Made by a program: the position numbers and the translations under genes. A stretch of DNA of 64,000 nt from Aotearoamyces nothofagi (lineage: Eukaryota; Ascomycota; Leotiomycetes; Leotiales; Tympanidaceae), in NCBI GenBank assembly GCA_015345905.1, contig JADDTR010000013.1:1-64000 (forward strand), written 5' to 3'. Shown piece by piece: positions 41,010 through 53,170 of this stretch (position 1 is the first letter of the stretch; every line of letters starts with the position of its first letter). The notes below the pieces were generated by a model. The model saw nothing but the letters and a program-made list of their open reading frames with translations. It was not told where the DNA came from and did not search any database.

Positions 41010-44000
41010 ATGTCCAAACGACATCTTTTCAGAATGAGAGTATCTACAATCTGGAACGTTGCCTCTTATTTCCTTGGCCTTTCCCAAGCTCTGTTGATCA
41101 CGAGAGAAATAACAGAGGTCTATCGTGCACGCCAGAAGCGCCAAACGACAACAGGATCCACAGTACTCTTTTCCCGTCCTGCCAGTGGGGTAGATACTGA
41201 TGGTATAACCTACTTCTCATACACCAAATTTAATGCCACGTTGACTGCCAGCACAGCGCATGCCTTCTTGACCGTTACCATCCGAAATGACGCCTCGTAC
41301 TTTCGGTACGATGACTTCCTTCTCACTGCGGCCAACGAATCTGCAAATCTTCTTTCAAATCCAGGCTTCGAAGCGGGAGTACTGGCTCCTTGGTTTAGTG
41401 TAGGAGAATCAGATCTAGTAGAAGGGGGAGCGATATCAACCACTTCACCCCACACTGGGACCTACAACTTTAGGGACGGTGCTACTGGAGGGACAGATGG
41501 CTTCTCTCAAGCCATTGTAACCGTTCCTGGTACTGTCTATGCCTTGAGCTTTTGGCTCACGTTGGAAAAAACGGTTCAGCAAGGCGACACAGCTCTTACT
41601 CAGGTCATCTATAATGCTATCTTCTACCCGCCGACCGATCTTGCTTTATCCGCAGCAACGGATACCGGTAACAATAATACCGACGGGATCACTAATATTG
41701 CGCAGCCAACCCTGACTGGAAGTGTTGATTTTAAGGAGCAAGTCAACATATACGTCAATGGAACTCTTGTCGGGTCTACTACATCTAATGATGACGGATC
41801 GTTCACATACACCTTTACTAGTCCTTTAGTTTCCGGTTCTAGCACAATTACAGCAACTGCTGTTGTTGAAAATAGCGAATCCGACATTTCGAACCCTTTG
41901 GCAGTCACCTATATTCCTTCAGCTGTACAGCCAATATTAGTTCTGGACCCGTCAACAGACACTGGTATACAGGGAGATAATATTACTTCTACCAGTGAGC
42001 TCCTCCTTACAGGCACCGGAGAGCCAAATACAACTGTCGCTATATACGATGGCACGACCCTACTGGGCTCCGTCACTACGGATCAACTGGGAGCATTTAA
42101 TTTTACAACTACCGCTCTGGAAACTGGCTCTCATACGTTTACTGCGGATGAAGGTCCAGATGTGGCCGGCAACACGAGGACAACGACCCTAGTAGTAGCT
42201 ATTGTAGCTGTTCCAACGACACCAATTTTGACAGGAATTACAGCAGACACAGACACAGGAGCGAGAGGAGACAATATTACCTCCACGAGTATTGTCGACA
42301 TCACTGGTACTGCCCAAGCATATGATTTAGTCAGCATATATCAAAACTCGACCTTTTACACAAATGTTACTGCCGACAGCCAAGGCAATTTTACATTCCA
42401 AACATTGTCTCTTTCTCCAGGGCCCTATATGTTCACGGCGATATCATCGGATGAGAATGGCGATGTCTCAGCACTCAGTGCAGGACTTACAATAACAATT
42501 ATTCCTGGCCCTCCAATATTGTCTGGCATCTCTGCAGATACGGACACAGGCACTTTGGGAGATCTTAAAACTTCAATAAGACAAGTTGGGGTTACAGGAA
42601 CTTCTATTGCTAATTCCGAAGTTACACTATACGAAGGAACTATTGAAATTGGTTCTGGAGAAACAGATTCTCTAGGAAACTTTACTATCATCACAAGCAG
42701 TCTCGGAATAGGGAACAACACAATCACTGCGCAAGTTGTCGTATTGGACAGCAACAATCAGATTATTCAATCAGAGTTGAGTGACCCATTGGTGGTTTTG
42801 GTAATTGAGCCACCGATTACACCAAGCTTTTCCTCAACCCTTTCTTCCTTGACTACCTTCTCAACGTCCTCAAGTTTACTATCGTCCCAATCATCGACAA
42901 CACCAATATTTCCCAATACAAGCATCACAACTTTTGATATATCAACATCTACATCATCTTTAGCTTCATCAACATATCCGGGGGTCAGCATATCCCTATC
43001 GTCATCCAGTTCACCACTTTCAATCCTGGGTAGTTCTAGTACAACACCATTAACATCATCTTTAACGGCGTCAATATCTGTAGTATCAACATCTCCAGAT
43101 GCTAGCCTATCTCTCTCATCCAATTTATCACTTCCAATCCTAGGCAGTTCCGGCACAGCAACATCAACCCCCTACTTAACAAGTCTAGCTTTACCGATAT
43201 CTTCTGTCAAGCAGGCAGGCAAATTAACATCAGCAACATCTGGAAAATCGGCATTTCCATCCTCTTCAAGTGTGCAAACCTCTGAGCCTCTATCATCTTC
43301 TAACAGTATCATGTCGAGCACTGTCCAAGCCCAAGTCAATCCATCATTGACCTCCAGTAATGCTGCTCTGGTAACATCATTTGAAAACGTTCCATTTGCA
43401 ATCCAAGTTCAAGTACAGACCAACAACAAACGTCAAGTTCTGGGCACGTCTTACCTAGCAATGGATTCTGATAACAATCTAGCAATCGTCAACAGCTGTT
43501 TTGGTGCTCCCACGTTTATAGTTAGCAACGGTCGTCTGACCAGTGGAAGCATGGCTGTTTATGTGCCTACACCAGATATTTCAGGTCCTGGACATGCTCC
43601 AATAGTCTTTACTGAAGCACCCGGGACCGATGACATCCAAAGCGGTTTTGCAATCAACGGCCAGGACAATTTGATCTGGATGAACACAGTATTCCCTAAC
43701 TATGAAGCTAAATTTTGCATGCAGAACAGTATCCTTCAGGCTGTCTTTGATGGGGATACAACCATCATTGCAAACTGTACTCCCGTCATGCTGACTCGAG
43801 CATCTACCGGTAAACATGTTAATGCCACTGAATAACTACAAGGCTAACTGGTATCAAAAGCAATGTGTACTTCCGCTGCCACCACACCAACTACTCTCTC
43901 TTCACTACCATCTACTTCGTCCACAATTGCAGAAAACTCTTCAATAATTCCGGATCTAGCAGCTATAGGCGTTCTCGTTACAATCGAGATTTTGGTTTAT

Positions 44001-44633
44001 TCCTCTATCACAACAACACGCACTATTAGTGCCGATCTGTACGCGACGCCATCCACATACATTGAATCAAGTGCAGATGCACATGGAGTTGCAGGTACAG
44101 CCTCAGTCTCCCAAAGTAGCACTACATATTTAACAAAGATCCTAGAATATTGGACAGTCACAGTTCCTTGTGGTATCTGTCTCTATCAGAGCGCCATTGC
44201 TGGAGAAATCACTCTCTTTCAGGTATTCAAATCGTCATAGCCTTGATATAGCTTAGCCATAACCTAACCTTTATAGACAATCACAGTCTGCGACGTCTGT
44301 ACGACTGCAGGACATCTTCCCAGCACAGATGTCATCATTCCTTGCAATTCCTGCACAGCAACTACCTTTGAAGCATTATCTACTTCATCTGATCCAGTCT
44401 CGAATATTCTAGCCCAGGCGACTTCTGGTGCTACCGTCCTATCCGTGGCTTCGGAAATCGGCCAGGAAAGGACCAACACTCCACAAGCCTCGGCCATCTC
44501 ATCGTATTCTACTGCAGGTACAGGTGGCTCGGGTAGTGAAAGTGCAAGTAATGCTGTGAAATCTATATATGTAAATTCTTTTGGCCGGATTAGCTTGATG
44601 CTTATATTGTTATTATATTTTTACTTTATATAA
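41010..44633 (+). CDS. Adhesin-like GPI protein with bacterial-type Ig repeats
   Basis: Exons 41010-43809, 43861-44222 and 44277-44633 (introns 51 and 54 nt, phases close) give 1172 residues. A hydrophobic segment (VSTIWNVASYFLGLSQALLI) is a probable signal peptide. Residues ~110-205 resemble a carbohydrate-binding jelly roll (NLLSNPGFEAGVLAPW). Residues ~207-604 hold four Ig-like units of ~97 residues, three of which start near DTDTGxxGDN and all carry a G-x-F-x-F/Y strand, as in bacterial surface proteins. Then come ~200 Ser/Thr-rich residues, a globular region (TSYLAMDSDNNLAIVNSCFG) and a Cys-rich part (TVTVPCGICLYQ, TITVCDVCTTAGH, VIIPCNSC). A hydrophobic end (LMLILLLYFYFI) suggests a GPI anchor. 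Cell-surface attachment is inference. Confidence 0.85.
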
Positions 44634-44954
44634 ATTTATTATTTCACATTATTTTAAAGTCAATGAATAATGAAAACAAAATTAAATAATGTAACTTATA
44701 TAATACTAGTCCTGCTCAGCTTCCTTCAAAAACGAGAATGTGTGTTTGAAAGCATAGAACTCTCATCTCCGGGCCTAGGAGGTAATCGCCAGTGTATTGA
44801 CCACCTTCGTGAAAAGCAGCGAGGTTTTATATACACTCAGGGCTCAACTATGTGACTAGCGGTTGGAAATGATGCGGTTGAGGTGAGCTTGTGTGGGGAT
44901 TGGAGGCAAAGAGAGCCTGATATGTACTTTCTAGAATTGACTGATCTCCTGACC
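44634..44954. other. Short spacer between convergent genes
   Basis: AT-rich 3' flank with ATTTATTATTTCACATTATT after the adhesin stop. No gene. Confidence 0.5.
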
Positions 44955-46906
44955 TTATCCACCCTCTCTATCGACACGTTTTGATGTCACAAGATCAAAT
45001 TCTCTCTCCGCCCTCCACGAAAAACGACTCTCGGAAGCAAAGAGTAGATCCAAATCTTCTAGATGGCGATTTGCTGTTTCTATTTCCCAGGGATCCTAAG
45101 TCAGCATTTTAAAATAAGAGGATGAAAAAGGTATCCAAAACTGTGTGCTCACCGATGTAGAAAAGATAGATGGGAATCAACATTAGGAGGTTGACGACTG
45201 CAAACAGAATAAAGATCCAGAACCCTATAGCATTAATGAGGTATGGCACAATCTCGTTGATTATACCTCCGGCGAGGGAGAAAGCTACAGTGGCTAAAGC
45301 AACACCCTTGGCTCGACTTGCGAGGGGGAAGATCTCGGTGGGATATACCCAACTAATATAAATATCCAGATTAGTTGTAGCTGCAATAGGATATGATATA
45401 AATAGCATGCTGACTTACCAAGTAGTCAACCAAGTACTGCCGTAGAGGAACGTATACACAAAAAGCACAGCTGCAACACCACCGCCGAGACGACTGGTTT
45501 CCGCCGGATCAGAAGTCCAATTCTTGAGCACTTCGTGCGAGAGAACGCCACCGACAATTAAGACAATTCCCATAGATCCGGATCCAATCAACATCAACTT
45601 CCTACGTCCGACACGATCAATAAGGAAGATCGCTACAGCAAGACTAAACATGTAGCCGATAAGATTCCCACCGGCCAGCAGATTCGGTTTGTTGCCGACG
45701 TAACCCGCCAGGGTGAACATCTCGGGCGCATACGTGGCGATAAAATCAATGCCGGTCAGCTTCTGCATGATCTGGACACCTGCACCGAGAAGGATGCGAC
45801 GGCGCGTATGAAGGACGTCCTTGGTCGTAAGCATGCTTGTGAAGGTCTGGCACGGTGACGACGCCTCTAGGCGAATGGCGTCGTGGATCTCAAGTAGTTC
45901 TTGCTCGATTTTAAAGGGCGTTGGATCGAGGCGGCATTTCGAAAGCACGAGGCGTGCGGCATCAAGATTGCCGGTTTTGGCGAGGTGGCGGGGGGATTCG
46001 GGGTAGAAGGGGGTGAGAATGAGGATGCAGAGGAGGAAGATGACTTGGAAGGCCAGTGGGAAGCGCCATGCGAAGGGGAGGCTTTGAGTTTTGAGGCAGG
46101 CATATTCCGCCCAATAGACCCTTGATGATGGTAAGTCAATGAAGAAGTAACTAAGTCAGGATTTGAAGGGAAGGGATAGAAAGCAGGAGAGCTTTTACAT
46201 TGTAGAACCTCCGACTGCGAGGGTGAACTCAACAGCAACGAACGCACCGCGGAGGTGGGGATCTGCTAGCTCTGATGTCCAGATGGGCACGACGGTGTTT
46301 AGATGTCCACACCCCACACCGCCGATAACTCGAGCAAAGGACATCCACGTCACGTTCTGCGCTGAAGCTTGCAAAGCTGCTCCTAAAATCCCCCAAAGAC
46401 AGCCAAATTGAATCGTCTTAAGCCGTCCAATTCTGTCCGCATAATGCCCTACCATAAGAGCGCCTGGTCGGAGTGAGAGACCGAGTATTGAATTTTCAAG
46501 AGGCACAAACCTATAGCGAATCCGCCAAACCATACACTTACAAGGCCACCGACGGCTGCCGAGTCGCGATTAGAACCCCCATCGGTGCCCATCTTTTGGA
46601 GGTAATCTGGGTTCGTGTTGACGAGACTCATGACGCTGGCGTCGTAGCCAAAGAACATAATCGCACATCCGGCTAGTGCTAGGATGGCATATATCATCGG
46701 CTTTCCTCTAAGATTCACGCATCGCGAAGCAGAATATCCGCCGGGGATATATTTCGAGTATTTCCACTCTGCTTTAAGTAAAATTCAATCAGCTCGGTAT
46801 TTCCATGATGACAAAGAGATTGGCTAGTACCTTTGTAGATGTTGGTATCGCCTTCGAAGCCATATATTGATTCAATGTGTTGAGCTTGTGATTTTGCTTC
46901 CTCCAT
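44955..46906 (-). CDS. MFS sugar transporter
   Basis: Six exons: 46906-46831, 46771-46511, 46463-46199, 46120-45419, 45352-45153 and 45079-44955. All phases close to 542 residues, the normal length of the fungal sugar porter family. Twelve membrane segments are expected. Family signatures are FGYDASVMS in TM1, HYADRIGRLKTI (the D-R-x-G-R-[RK] loop after TM2) and FPESPRHL-type FYPESPRHLAKTGN before the central loop. Others are GVQIMQKLTGIDFIATYAPE in TM7, IDRVGRRKLM, and WVYPTEIFPLASRAKGVAL (PESPR and R-x-G-R-R pairs). The tail ETANRHLEDLDLLF is the usual cytosolic end. Proton-coupled sugar uptake at the plasma membrane is the family role; the sugar is not predictable. Confidence 0.94.
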
Positions 46907-47339
46907 TGTATGAGAAAAAGAACAGGATATAACTTAGAAGTAGAAGATTGGAGGCCAATGGTTTAACCATAAGGAATAAGCCAAATGAGTGAGATGGGAT
47001 GGAAGGAACAGGATTTATATTCTGTGAATGGAGTTGTTTGAAAGGCGGCGATGACCCCGCACACGGCAACTGTGGGTCTTGGGGAAGTTCGGTACAGCAA
47101 TACACGGAGAGGGCGACGATCAATCCAGAACCTTGAACAGAAACCAGGCGCAAGGCTGGCTCGTGTCAGTAACATCCGAGAAAACACAAATAACAGAGCT
47201 GATATATTTGTTAACGTCACAGTAAGCTGGTTGGAGGAATAGAAATATACCGTCAAGGGCATATAACTTGGTATGACCGCGTTGATGAAGAAATTGATAA
47301 CAACAAGACATGTATCATTGTTATCAGCTTGCAACATCA
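46907..47339. other. Transporter promoter region
   Basis: Upstream of the MFS gene start. No other gene is supported; short frames on both strands overlap. Confidence 0.5.
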
Positions 47340-47826
47340 CACATTCTATCAGAGAGGCGCAAGTTCTATAATGGTCCACAAGCACCGTTGGAGACGCCTT
47401 GTCCTTAAGTAGGGGATATATTCTGCGTGTCACTCAGCATCCTCTTCAACTGCGCGAGTATCTTTGCTTCCGAATCGGCGCTTCATTTCTCCTACCTATG
47501 TTCTGCCAGTCCACCATTGCAATACAGGCCCAGCATTTGCGAGTGAAGGCGCAACATGATTGTGGTACTGGCATTGAGGGACTTTGTGCTATGAATTCTT
47601 TAATTGATGCTTCTGGAAGGGTAAAGGGCCCTAATTTGATACAAAAGTTTGCTGTGGACGGAGATGATAGTTTCGTGACTTCAGATGACATGTTTGAGGA
47701 ATTTGACTGCTGGGTTAGGAGACGGCGCGAACGGATATTGTTGGTGCGCTGCCTCTTGGTCAATGTGTCTGATGGAAGGTCTGCCGTTGGCTGCTGAAGT
47801 CTGTTCGACAGTTCCTGAATATGCAT
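47340..47826 (-). pseudogene. APH-like phosphotransferase, N-terminal half
   Basis: The minus strand reads TVTKL-like EVTKLSSPSTANFCIKLGPF, then TLPEASIKEFIAQSPSMPVP and CAFTRKCWACIAMV. These are the N-lobe features of fungal APH-fold proteins (the usual Lys-Leu-G-P-F strand, the L-P-E-A Glu helix and the I-P-V-P/CAFT hinge). The frame then shifts by one near 47490 and continues as SEAKILAQLKRMLSDTQNIS, also typical of the family, before stops. No catalytic loop follows on this strand. The piece ends about 70 bp, head to head, from a second APH-like fragment on the other strand. It is a host gene remnant, not a working enzyme. Confidence 0.6.
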
Positions 47827-47895
47827 AAATGAACAAGAGTTAAAGGGCTACAGCCCTCGCTCATCCAGGCCGGGTACGGTTGCGCAGGCATTATC

Positions 47896-48390
47896 ATGCC
47901 AGCGAGTGATTACGTGAGGACATTATTACCTATTGCGTGGAACGCGTTCGAGAAGGGCCGGAAGAGCGTTTACAGTAAAGAGGATGGCAACGAAACTCTC
48001 TACCACCTCTACCAGATCTTTCAATTCGCCGAGAAACAGTGGCTAAACACTACACTCGATAGTGGCCCCTTTGTTTTAGTGCACGGTGACTTGAACCCGT
48101 ACAATTTGATGGTCAACGAGGATATGGATAGTGTTACTTCTATTGCATCACGTTTATGCCCGTGGTTGTTCAGGGGAGAGGCGGGGATATCCTCGATAAC
48201 AAGCAAGATCTGGGAGAACTTTGCTATAGGGAATGGTACAATCGTCCTTTTGGCTGGAACTTCTTATATCGTCTGGAAATGTATTGTCCGATATCCGTCC
48301 TCGCGCTAAATAAGATTGCCTGCTTTCCACTTTTCACCCTCTACAATTACTCAAATGCCTTCAACTCCTCAATAACCTTCACATGATCCT
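47896..48390 (+). pseudogene. APH-like phosphotransferase, C-terminal fragment
   Basis: An ATG-initiated frame (137 codons) carries YVRTLLPIAWNAFEKGRKSV and then VLVHGDLNPYNLMVNEDMD, the H-G-D-x-N-x-x-N catalytic loop of the APH fold (His-Gly-Asp and the downstream Asn). The expected metal-binding Asp segment does not follow. A different frame takes over with DNKQDLGELCYREWYNRPFG and LYRLEMYCPISVLALN, family-like C-terminal sequence, so a one-frame slip or small deletion lies near 48140-48170. The N-lobe is missing upstream on this strand. Probably non-functional. Confidence 0.6.
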
Positions 48391-49407
48391 TTTCTAATCG
48401 ATCAATAGCTCTCTAACAGATTTCGATCACTTCTTCGTGACTAAACTTAGATTTATCCTTCGCTTTGCCTCGCTTCTCCTTTGCTACTCTTGAGGACGAC
48501 TCTATAGACTCCATAGTCTCATCAGTAGATCAGTCATCGGTTAAAAAAGGTCCGCTCTTTTCATTCTCTATTCTCCTAGTAAATTCGTCTCTCTATCTTT
48601 GAGGCTTTTCAGCTCTTCAACTCGAGCATCTGATATATTCCCAGTCATTCTATATGCCTACTGCTGTTAATGCAATTTAGTTCCGATACGTTGCCAACGT
48701 TGCCTTGCCTATTGGGCCGATACGCCAGTGCTACAAGGCCGTGAGAATATACTTTCAAGGAGATTGTATTTGAGAGCGGCTAAGATGTAAAGAGAGGATC
48801 TGTAAGTGAGATGAGATATCGAACGAAACATCGTGTAACATAATCGTAATAGTAGTACATGAAGCTGTGTCTTCCCGGTTTCGAAGATACTGGATTTCCC
48901 GCTTACCACCGTCGCTCGCCTATATGAAAATTATAAGGCAAGAATCTTATTCCGATGATATGATAGAATATTATAGTTAGTAAATAGTTGGTAAACGCTA
49001 TTCATTTATACAGTTGATGACAGGCAGCATTTCATATAACAAATGCTCGTATGCTTTCGGTGGAGATAACTGCAAATCACATGACCTAGTGGGGTTCGCT
49101 AGCCTTCTCCGATCAATCGGCCGCTAAGGTTCGAAATCCGGAAGGTGTAGGCTAACACGAGCTAAAAGGTGGGGTGAACATTGCGGTAAGCATCTTTCCG
49201 GAACTCTGCCTCTCCTACTGGCAACGTCACTCTCTGGAAACGCCGGGGCAGATCACGTTACTCTTGGATACCTCTTCTATCTTCTCCCAAAACTCTACTT
49301 CCACTACATCGATGTCTTGTTGATATGCGGAGTCACACCTGCTTTACTCCCTCAAGCCTATACGGTCCTACAATTGCTGGTGGGCTACGCCCAGGATCCT
49401 CCGACTC
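48391..49407. other. Intergenic, no gene supported
   Basis: AT-moderate spacer upstream of the Zn2Cys6 gene. No domain or intron-supported frame. The last few hundred bases should be the regulator's promoter and leader. Confidence 0.5.
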
Positions 49408-51889
49408 ATGTCTACTCCCGTCTCGTCCGTGAAAGCCACCAAGAAGAGCGCGTTTTCGTGTGAGCCGTGTCGGAAGCGCAAGGTAGGCCGCCGTGTACAT
49501 CCAAGGAGAGATGGATGCTCAATAACTCTTGTCTGCTAGGTGAAATGCAGTGGGGAGCAACCCAGGTGCACTAGATGCGCCGCTCGCGATGACGGTTGTG
49601 TCTACAAGCTGTGAGTCATCCAGCTGTGCTAAGAATATAAATATCGTGTCTTGTTGTCTCGTGTCTGAGTATCTTTCAGGTCTCCGACACTTTCCTATAC
49701 ACAGAAGCTTGAAAACCGGATAAAAGAGTTAGAAGACACAGTATCACAGATGCAGACTTCCCCACAACCTCAGACCGCAGAACAGCCCGCTCCATCTTAC
49801 CGTAGCACACCTCAGTCCCTACATCCTTCTTCAGAGTTTGGCGTGCCGGAGCTTATGGACAACTTTGAGGGACTTAGGCTGGATGAGAGAGGAAGTATTA
49901 CCTATCTTGGGGCAACGAGCTTCTTTCAACTTCCAAATGCCCGTCCTCGGATCAAATCCTCGAGCGCAGAGCCAGTTGGCTCTGCATTTCTACCATTAGA
50001 AGGAGGCCGACGTAGAGAAAGGCTTATCTCAAATGCGTTGCAACAGCGAGCTCTTGAGGTCCTTTCTGAAACTCCCGTGCGTATCCTATGTTCCATTGAG
50101 TAATGATTTCCCACTGACGAGTACAAGCAACCGTTCCAGTACCTGCTAGACACCCATTGGTGCTGGATCCAACCTCTTTTCAATGTTATATATAGACCTG
50201 CCTTCACTCGTGAGTAGTCTTAGCCCACATCTTTTATAGTTGACGGCTAAATAATGTTTACAGGTGACATGGAAGTTATGGGACCATATTACTCGCATAT
50301 GCTTTTAAATACCATTCTTGCACATTCTGTCCGATGGGCTCAGAGTAATGAGCACATTCGCAGACTTCTAGAACCATATGACGGCGGAGCTTCATTCTCT
50401 CGTCAAGCCCGTACCCTGCTTTACGATGAATTAGGCCGCGGACAGAGCAAAGTACCCACAGTTCAGACCTTACTTCTCTTAAGTGCTCAGGAATGTAGTC
50501 AAGGCAATAGAACGCAGGCTTGGCTATATAGTGGAATGGCGTTTCGATTGATTGAGGATATGGGAATTTGTATCGACGGCCAAAGATACGCTGGTTCCGT
50601 TCGACTTTCTGACGAAGACATTGAGATCAGACATCGGTTATTTTGGAGCTGCTATTTCTGGGACAAGCTGATAAGCCTATACCTTGGAAGGTCACCGACG
50701 CTGCAATATTCATTAGTTAGCCCGCCGCAGATGATGCGTAAGTTAAAGTTTCACTCCTGCTTCCGAGACTGTACTGATATATCTATTGCAGTCGATGACT
50801 CCGCCGAAAATGAGCTCTGGACACCACACGGGATCGCGTTTCGCCGAGGAATGGAATACCCACCCACTCCAGCTCATTCAATATCATGCTTCATGAAAAT
50901 GTGTCAACTTTCAGTGATATTCAACCAAATTCTCATCAATGTGTATGATCCTCTTAAACAGCGTACAGAGGCGGAGATCCAGGAATGTCTTAAACGCGAA
51001 GGGACAGCCTTGAGGCAATGGCTTGATGAATTACCGGACTTTCTGCGAATTGATATAAAACACCTGCCACCACATTGTCCTCCAAGCCATATCGTTACTA
51101 TGAAGTTCGTATTACAACTGATTGCTAAATTCTCCGACTAACGTGATACTAGCTGCTTGTTCCATACCTTCAAAATTTTACTTTATCGTCCAATGCTATA
51201 TTGCCAGTCAAATACAACGGATCGAATACAACAACCTGACCCAAGTCATCTTGTAGAGTGCATCACCTCAGCAACAGCTATAATAGCAATGTTTGACCTC
51301 TTTCGCCGGTCGTTTGGGGATGATCACGTTGTTTTGGCACTATCGTATAGTATTTATACAGCGGCCTCAATATTTCTCCTACAAATACAGGCTGCAATAA
51401 CCCATGATGAGCAAACATTGCTACGAATGGAATTTTGTGTTCATGCTTTAGAGCGGATTAAGATATTAAATCCTAGTGAGTGACAATCTGTCGAACTTGG
51501 AATTACATCTACAGAAGCTCATATTCTTTGTTCCAGTTATCACTAGCCCGCTAAACCTCATTACCCAAGCTTTGTTAAAGCTTGGAATCGACATGACGCC
51601 ACCAGCTACACACCCAGCCCCCGAACCAGAAAGGGAACAATTCCAAAGAGACCAACTTCACACTCCACCTGTGATGCAAAACCACTTTTTACCATTGACT
51701 GCAACGCCACCCGGATACGTTGAACACCCATATTCCCTAGCTCAGTATGATTTTGTTGAGACGAATCATATGCCAGTTCTGGACAATTTCAACCCTGATG
51801 GATATCACATATCACCGGAGATGTTTGACGTAGTATCGTCTATTGAACCTATAAGTGCGACTATGGGAACATTGCATCATGCTGAATAA
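49408..51889 (+). CDS. Zn2Cys6 transcription factor with fungal-specific TF domain
   Basis: Eight exons: 49408-49482, 49540-49610, 49680-50076, 50128-50209, 50264-50737, 50792-51104, 51153-51475 and 51537-51889. Seven introns of 48-69 nt keep phase to 695 residues. Residues ~18-47 form the binuclear zinc cluster CEPCRKRKVKC-x5-CTRCAARDDGC, with an intron inside it after RKRK. A short coiled-coil (LSYTQKLENRIKELEDTVSQ) follows for dimerisation. From ~180 the fungal TF domain runs, with YLLDTHWCWIQPLFNVIYRP, TLLLLSAQECSQGNRTQAWL, SGMAFRLIEDMGI and RHRLFWSCYFWDKLISLYLG. Nuclear DNA-binding activator or repressor; target genes are unknown, though it is flanked by transporters. Confidence 0.93.
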
Positions 51890-52899
51890 TGTGATCCCCG
51901 GCACTCCTCCCTATCAGTAAGCCATTTAAGTCCACGAGGAGGTTCTGGACCTATCCTGACCAATATCACTCTCTACAGTTTAGTTTTAGTCGTGCTGGTA
52001 AGACCTAATGATCGGTATAAATAAATCTTTAGTGGCGAACGTGACGGATATAGCTAGAATAAGGACATCGCACACCCATCTACTCAGTTCCTCACACACT
52101 TAAGATTGTAATCCGTCAACTACTCAATTTCGGCTCGAACACGCACTTTTACACAACATGACATAGGGAGCAGACCTTGTTATTTGGAGATGACGATTTC
52201 AAAACTACTGGTCATCCATATATATTCAAAAAGACCAGAAGCGACAGCGTGAAAGATGATCTAGCGAGAGATCAAGACTTGCGAGTATGCAGCTTCAGAG
52301 CTAATATATGTGTCTCTACACAATTCGCATTAATAAGGAGTCTAGATTATAGAAACGTATTGATACCTAATATAAAAATCGGTGAGAATATACAATCTAG
52401 AGGTCGTAGTAGTCCTAGGAGTTTTCTTTTTCAGAAGTTCAGAAGACATCATATCAGAGAAATTAGAAAATAGAATGTCAATTTATCTAAATGTGCTTTG
52501 TGCTTCGGTGGTGGGAGCAAAGAAAGTGGTGATTTGGTAAAGGTAATCTGGATCTGTTGAATTTCTGCACGGCCAGTCTGTAGATTGGAGAACTATAAAG
52601 CGCGGAATACCTATGACGGTGCTGGTGATTGGATAAACGAACGCTGCAAAAGGTCAGGCATATTACTAATATACGATAGTTGATTATCTAGGCATGGATT
52701 TCAAGGGATCCAGCTTGGTAACATCCTGAAGCTGGTGCTGAAGGAACGGAGCGCATGCCGTATTCTAATCAGCATCCGGAAAGCCCGGGCAGCAGTAGCA
52801 CCTGGAGGTTGACTGAGGGGCACTTTCCTGTAAGCCACATGACACTACAACGCGCTTACGCATAGTACTTCTTAGTAGCAACTAACACAGGATGGACAA
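51890..52899. other. Intergenic, no gene supported
   Basis: A 98-codon frame at 52177-52473 starts at TTG, not ATG, and has no domain; I do not call it. Composition is ordinary. Confidence 0.5.
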
Positions 52900-53170
52900 A
52901 ACAAAAGGGAAAAGGAAAAAAGGCAAAAAATATATCTACCAAAGTAAGAGCAGGAACAAGAAGCAAAAGAAATAACAAGCCTAGGCCCGCAGAAAGAGAC
53001 TACTAACAGAAGGATGGACCGGAGTGACACGGCTAATGCTTTGGTTGCTTATTAGAGTTGAGCAGTAAGGTATTGAAGATCCGAACCCGGATCTCCAAAT
53101 GCCTCAGCCCTCACCCAGCCGAGCAACACGATGATCGAGACCGTCGACTTAACCAAGGCACGACCCAGCT
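52900..53170 (-). repeat. Candidate tRNA-related SINE or Pol III relic
   Basis: On the minus strand TTGCTCGGCTGGGTG (near 53127) resembles a Pol III A box and GGGTTCGGATC (near 53090) a B box, 39 nt apart. About 130-170 nt downstream the strand is T-rich (GATATATTTTTTGCCTTTTT), which could be a terminator or tail. The cloverleaf does not close (no anticodon arm of proper size), so it is not a tRNA gene. Without a second copy in this window the call is tentative. Confidence 0.3.

Noticed and set aside
52177-52473. 98-codon frame
   Set aside because: Starts at TTG, no domain, no intron support.
53040-53170. tRNA gene
   Set aside because: A and B boxes are too close for a normal tRNA and arms do not pair; listed only as a SINE candidate.
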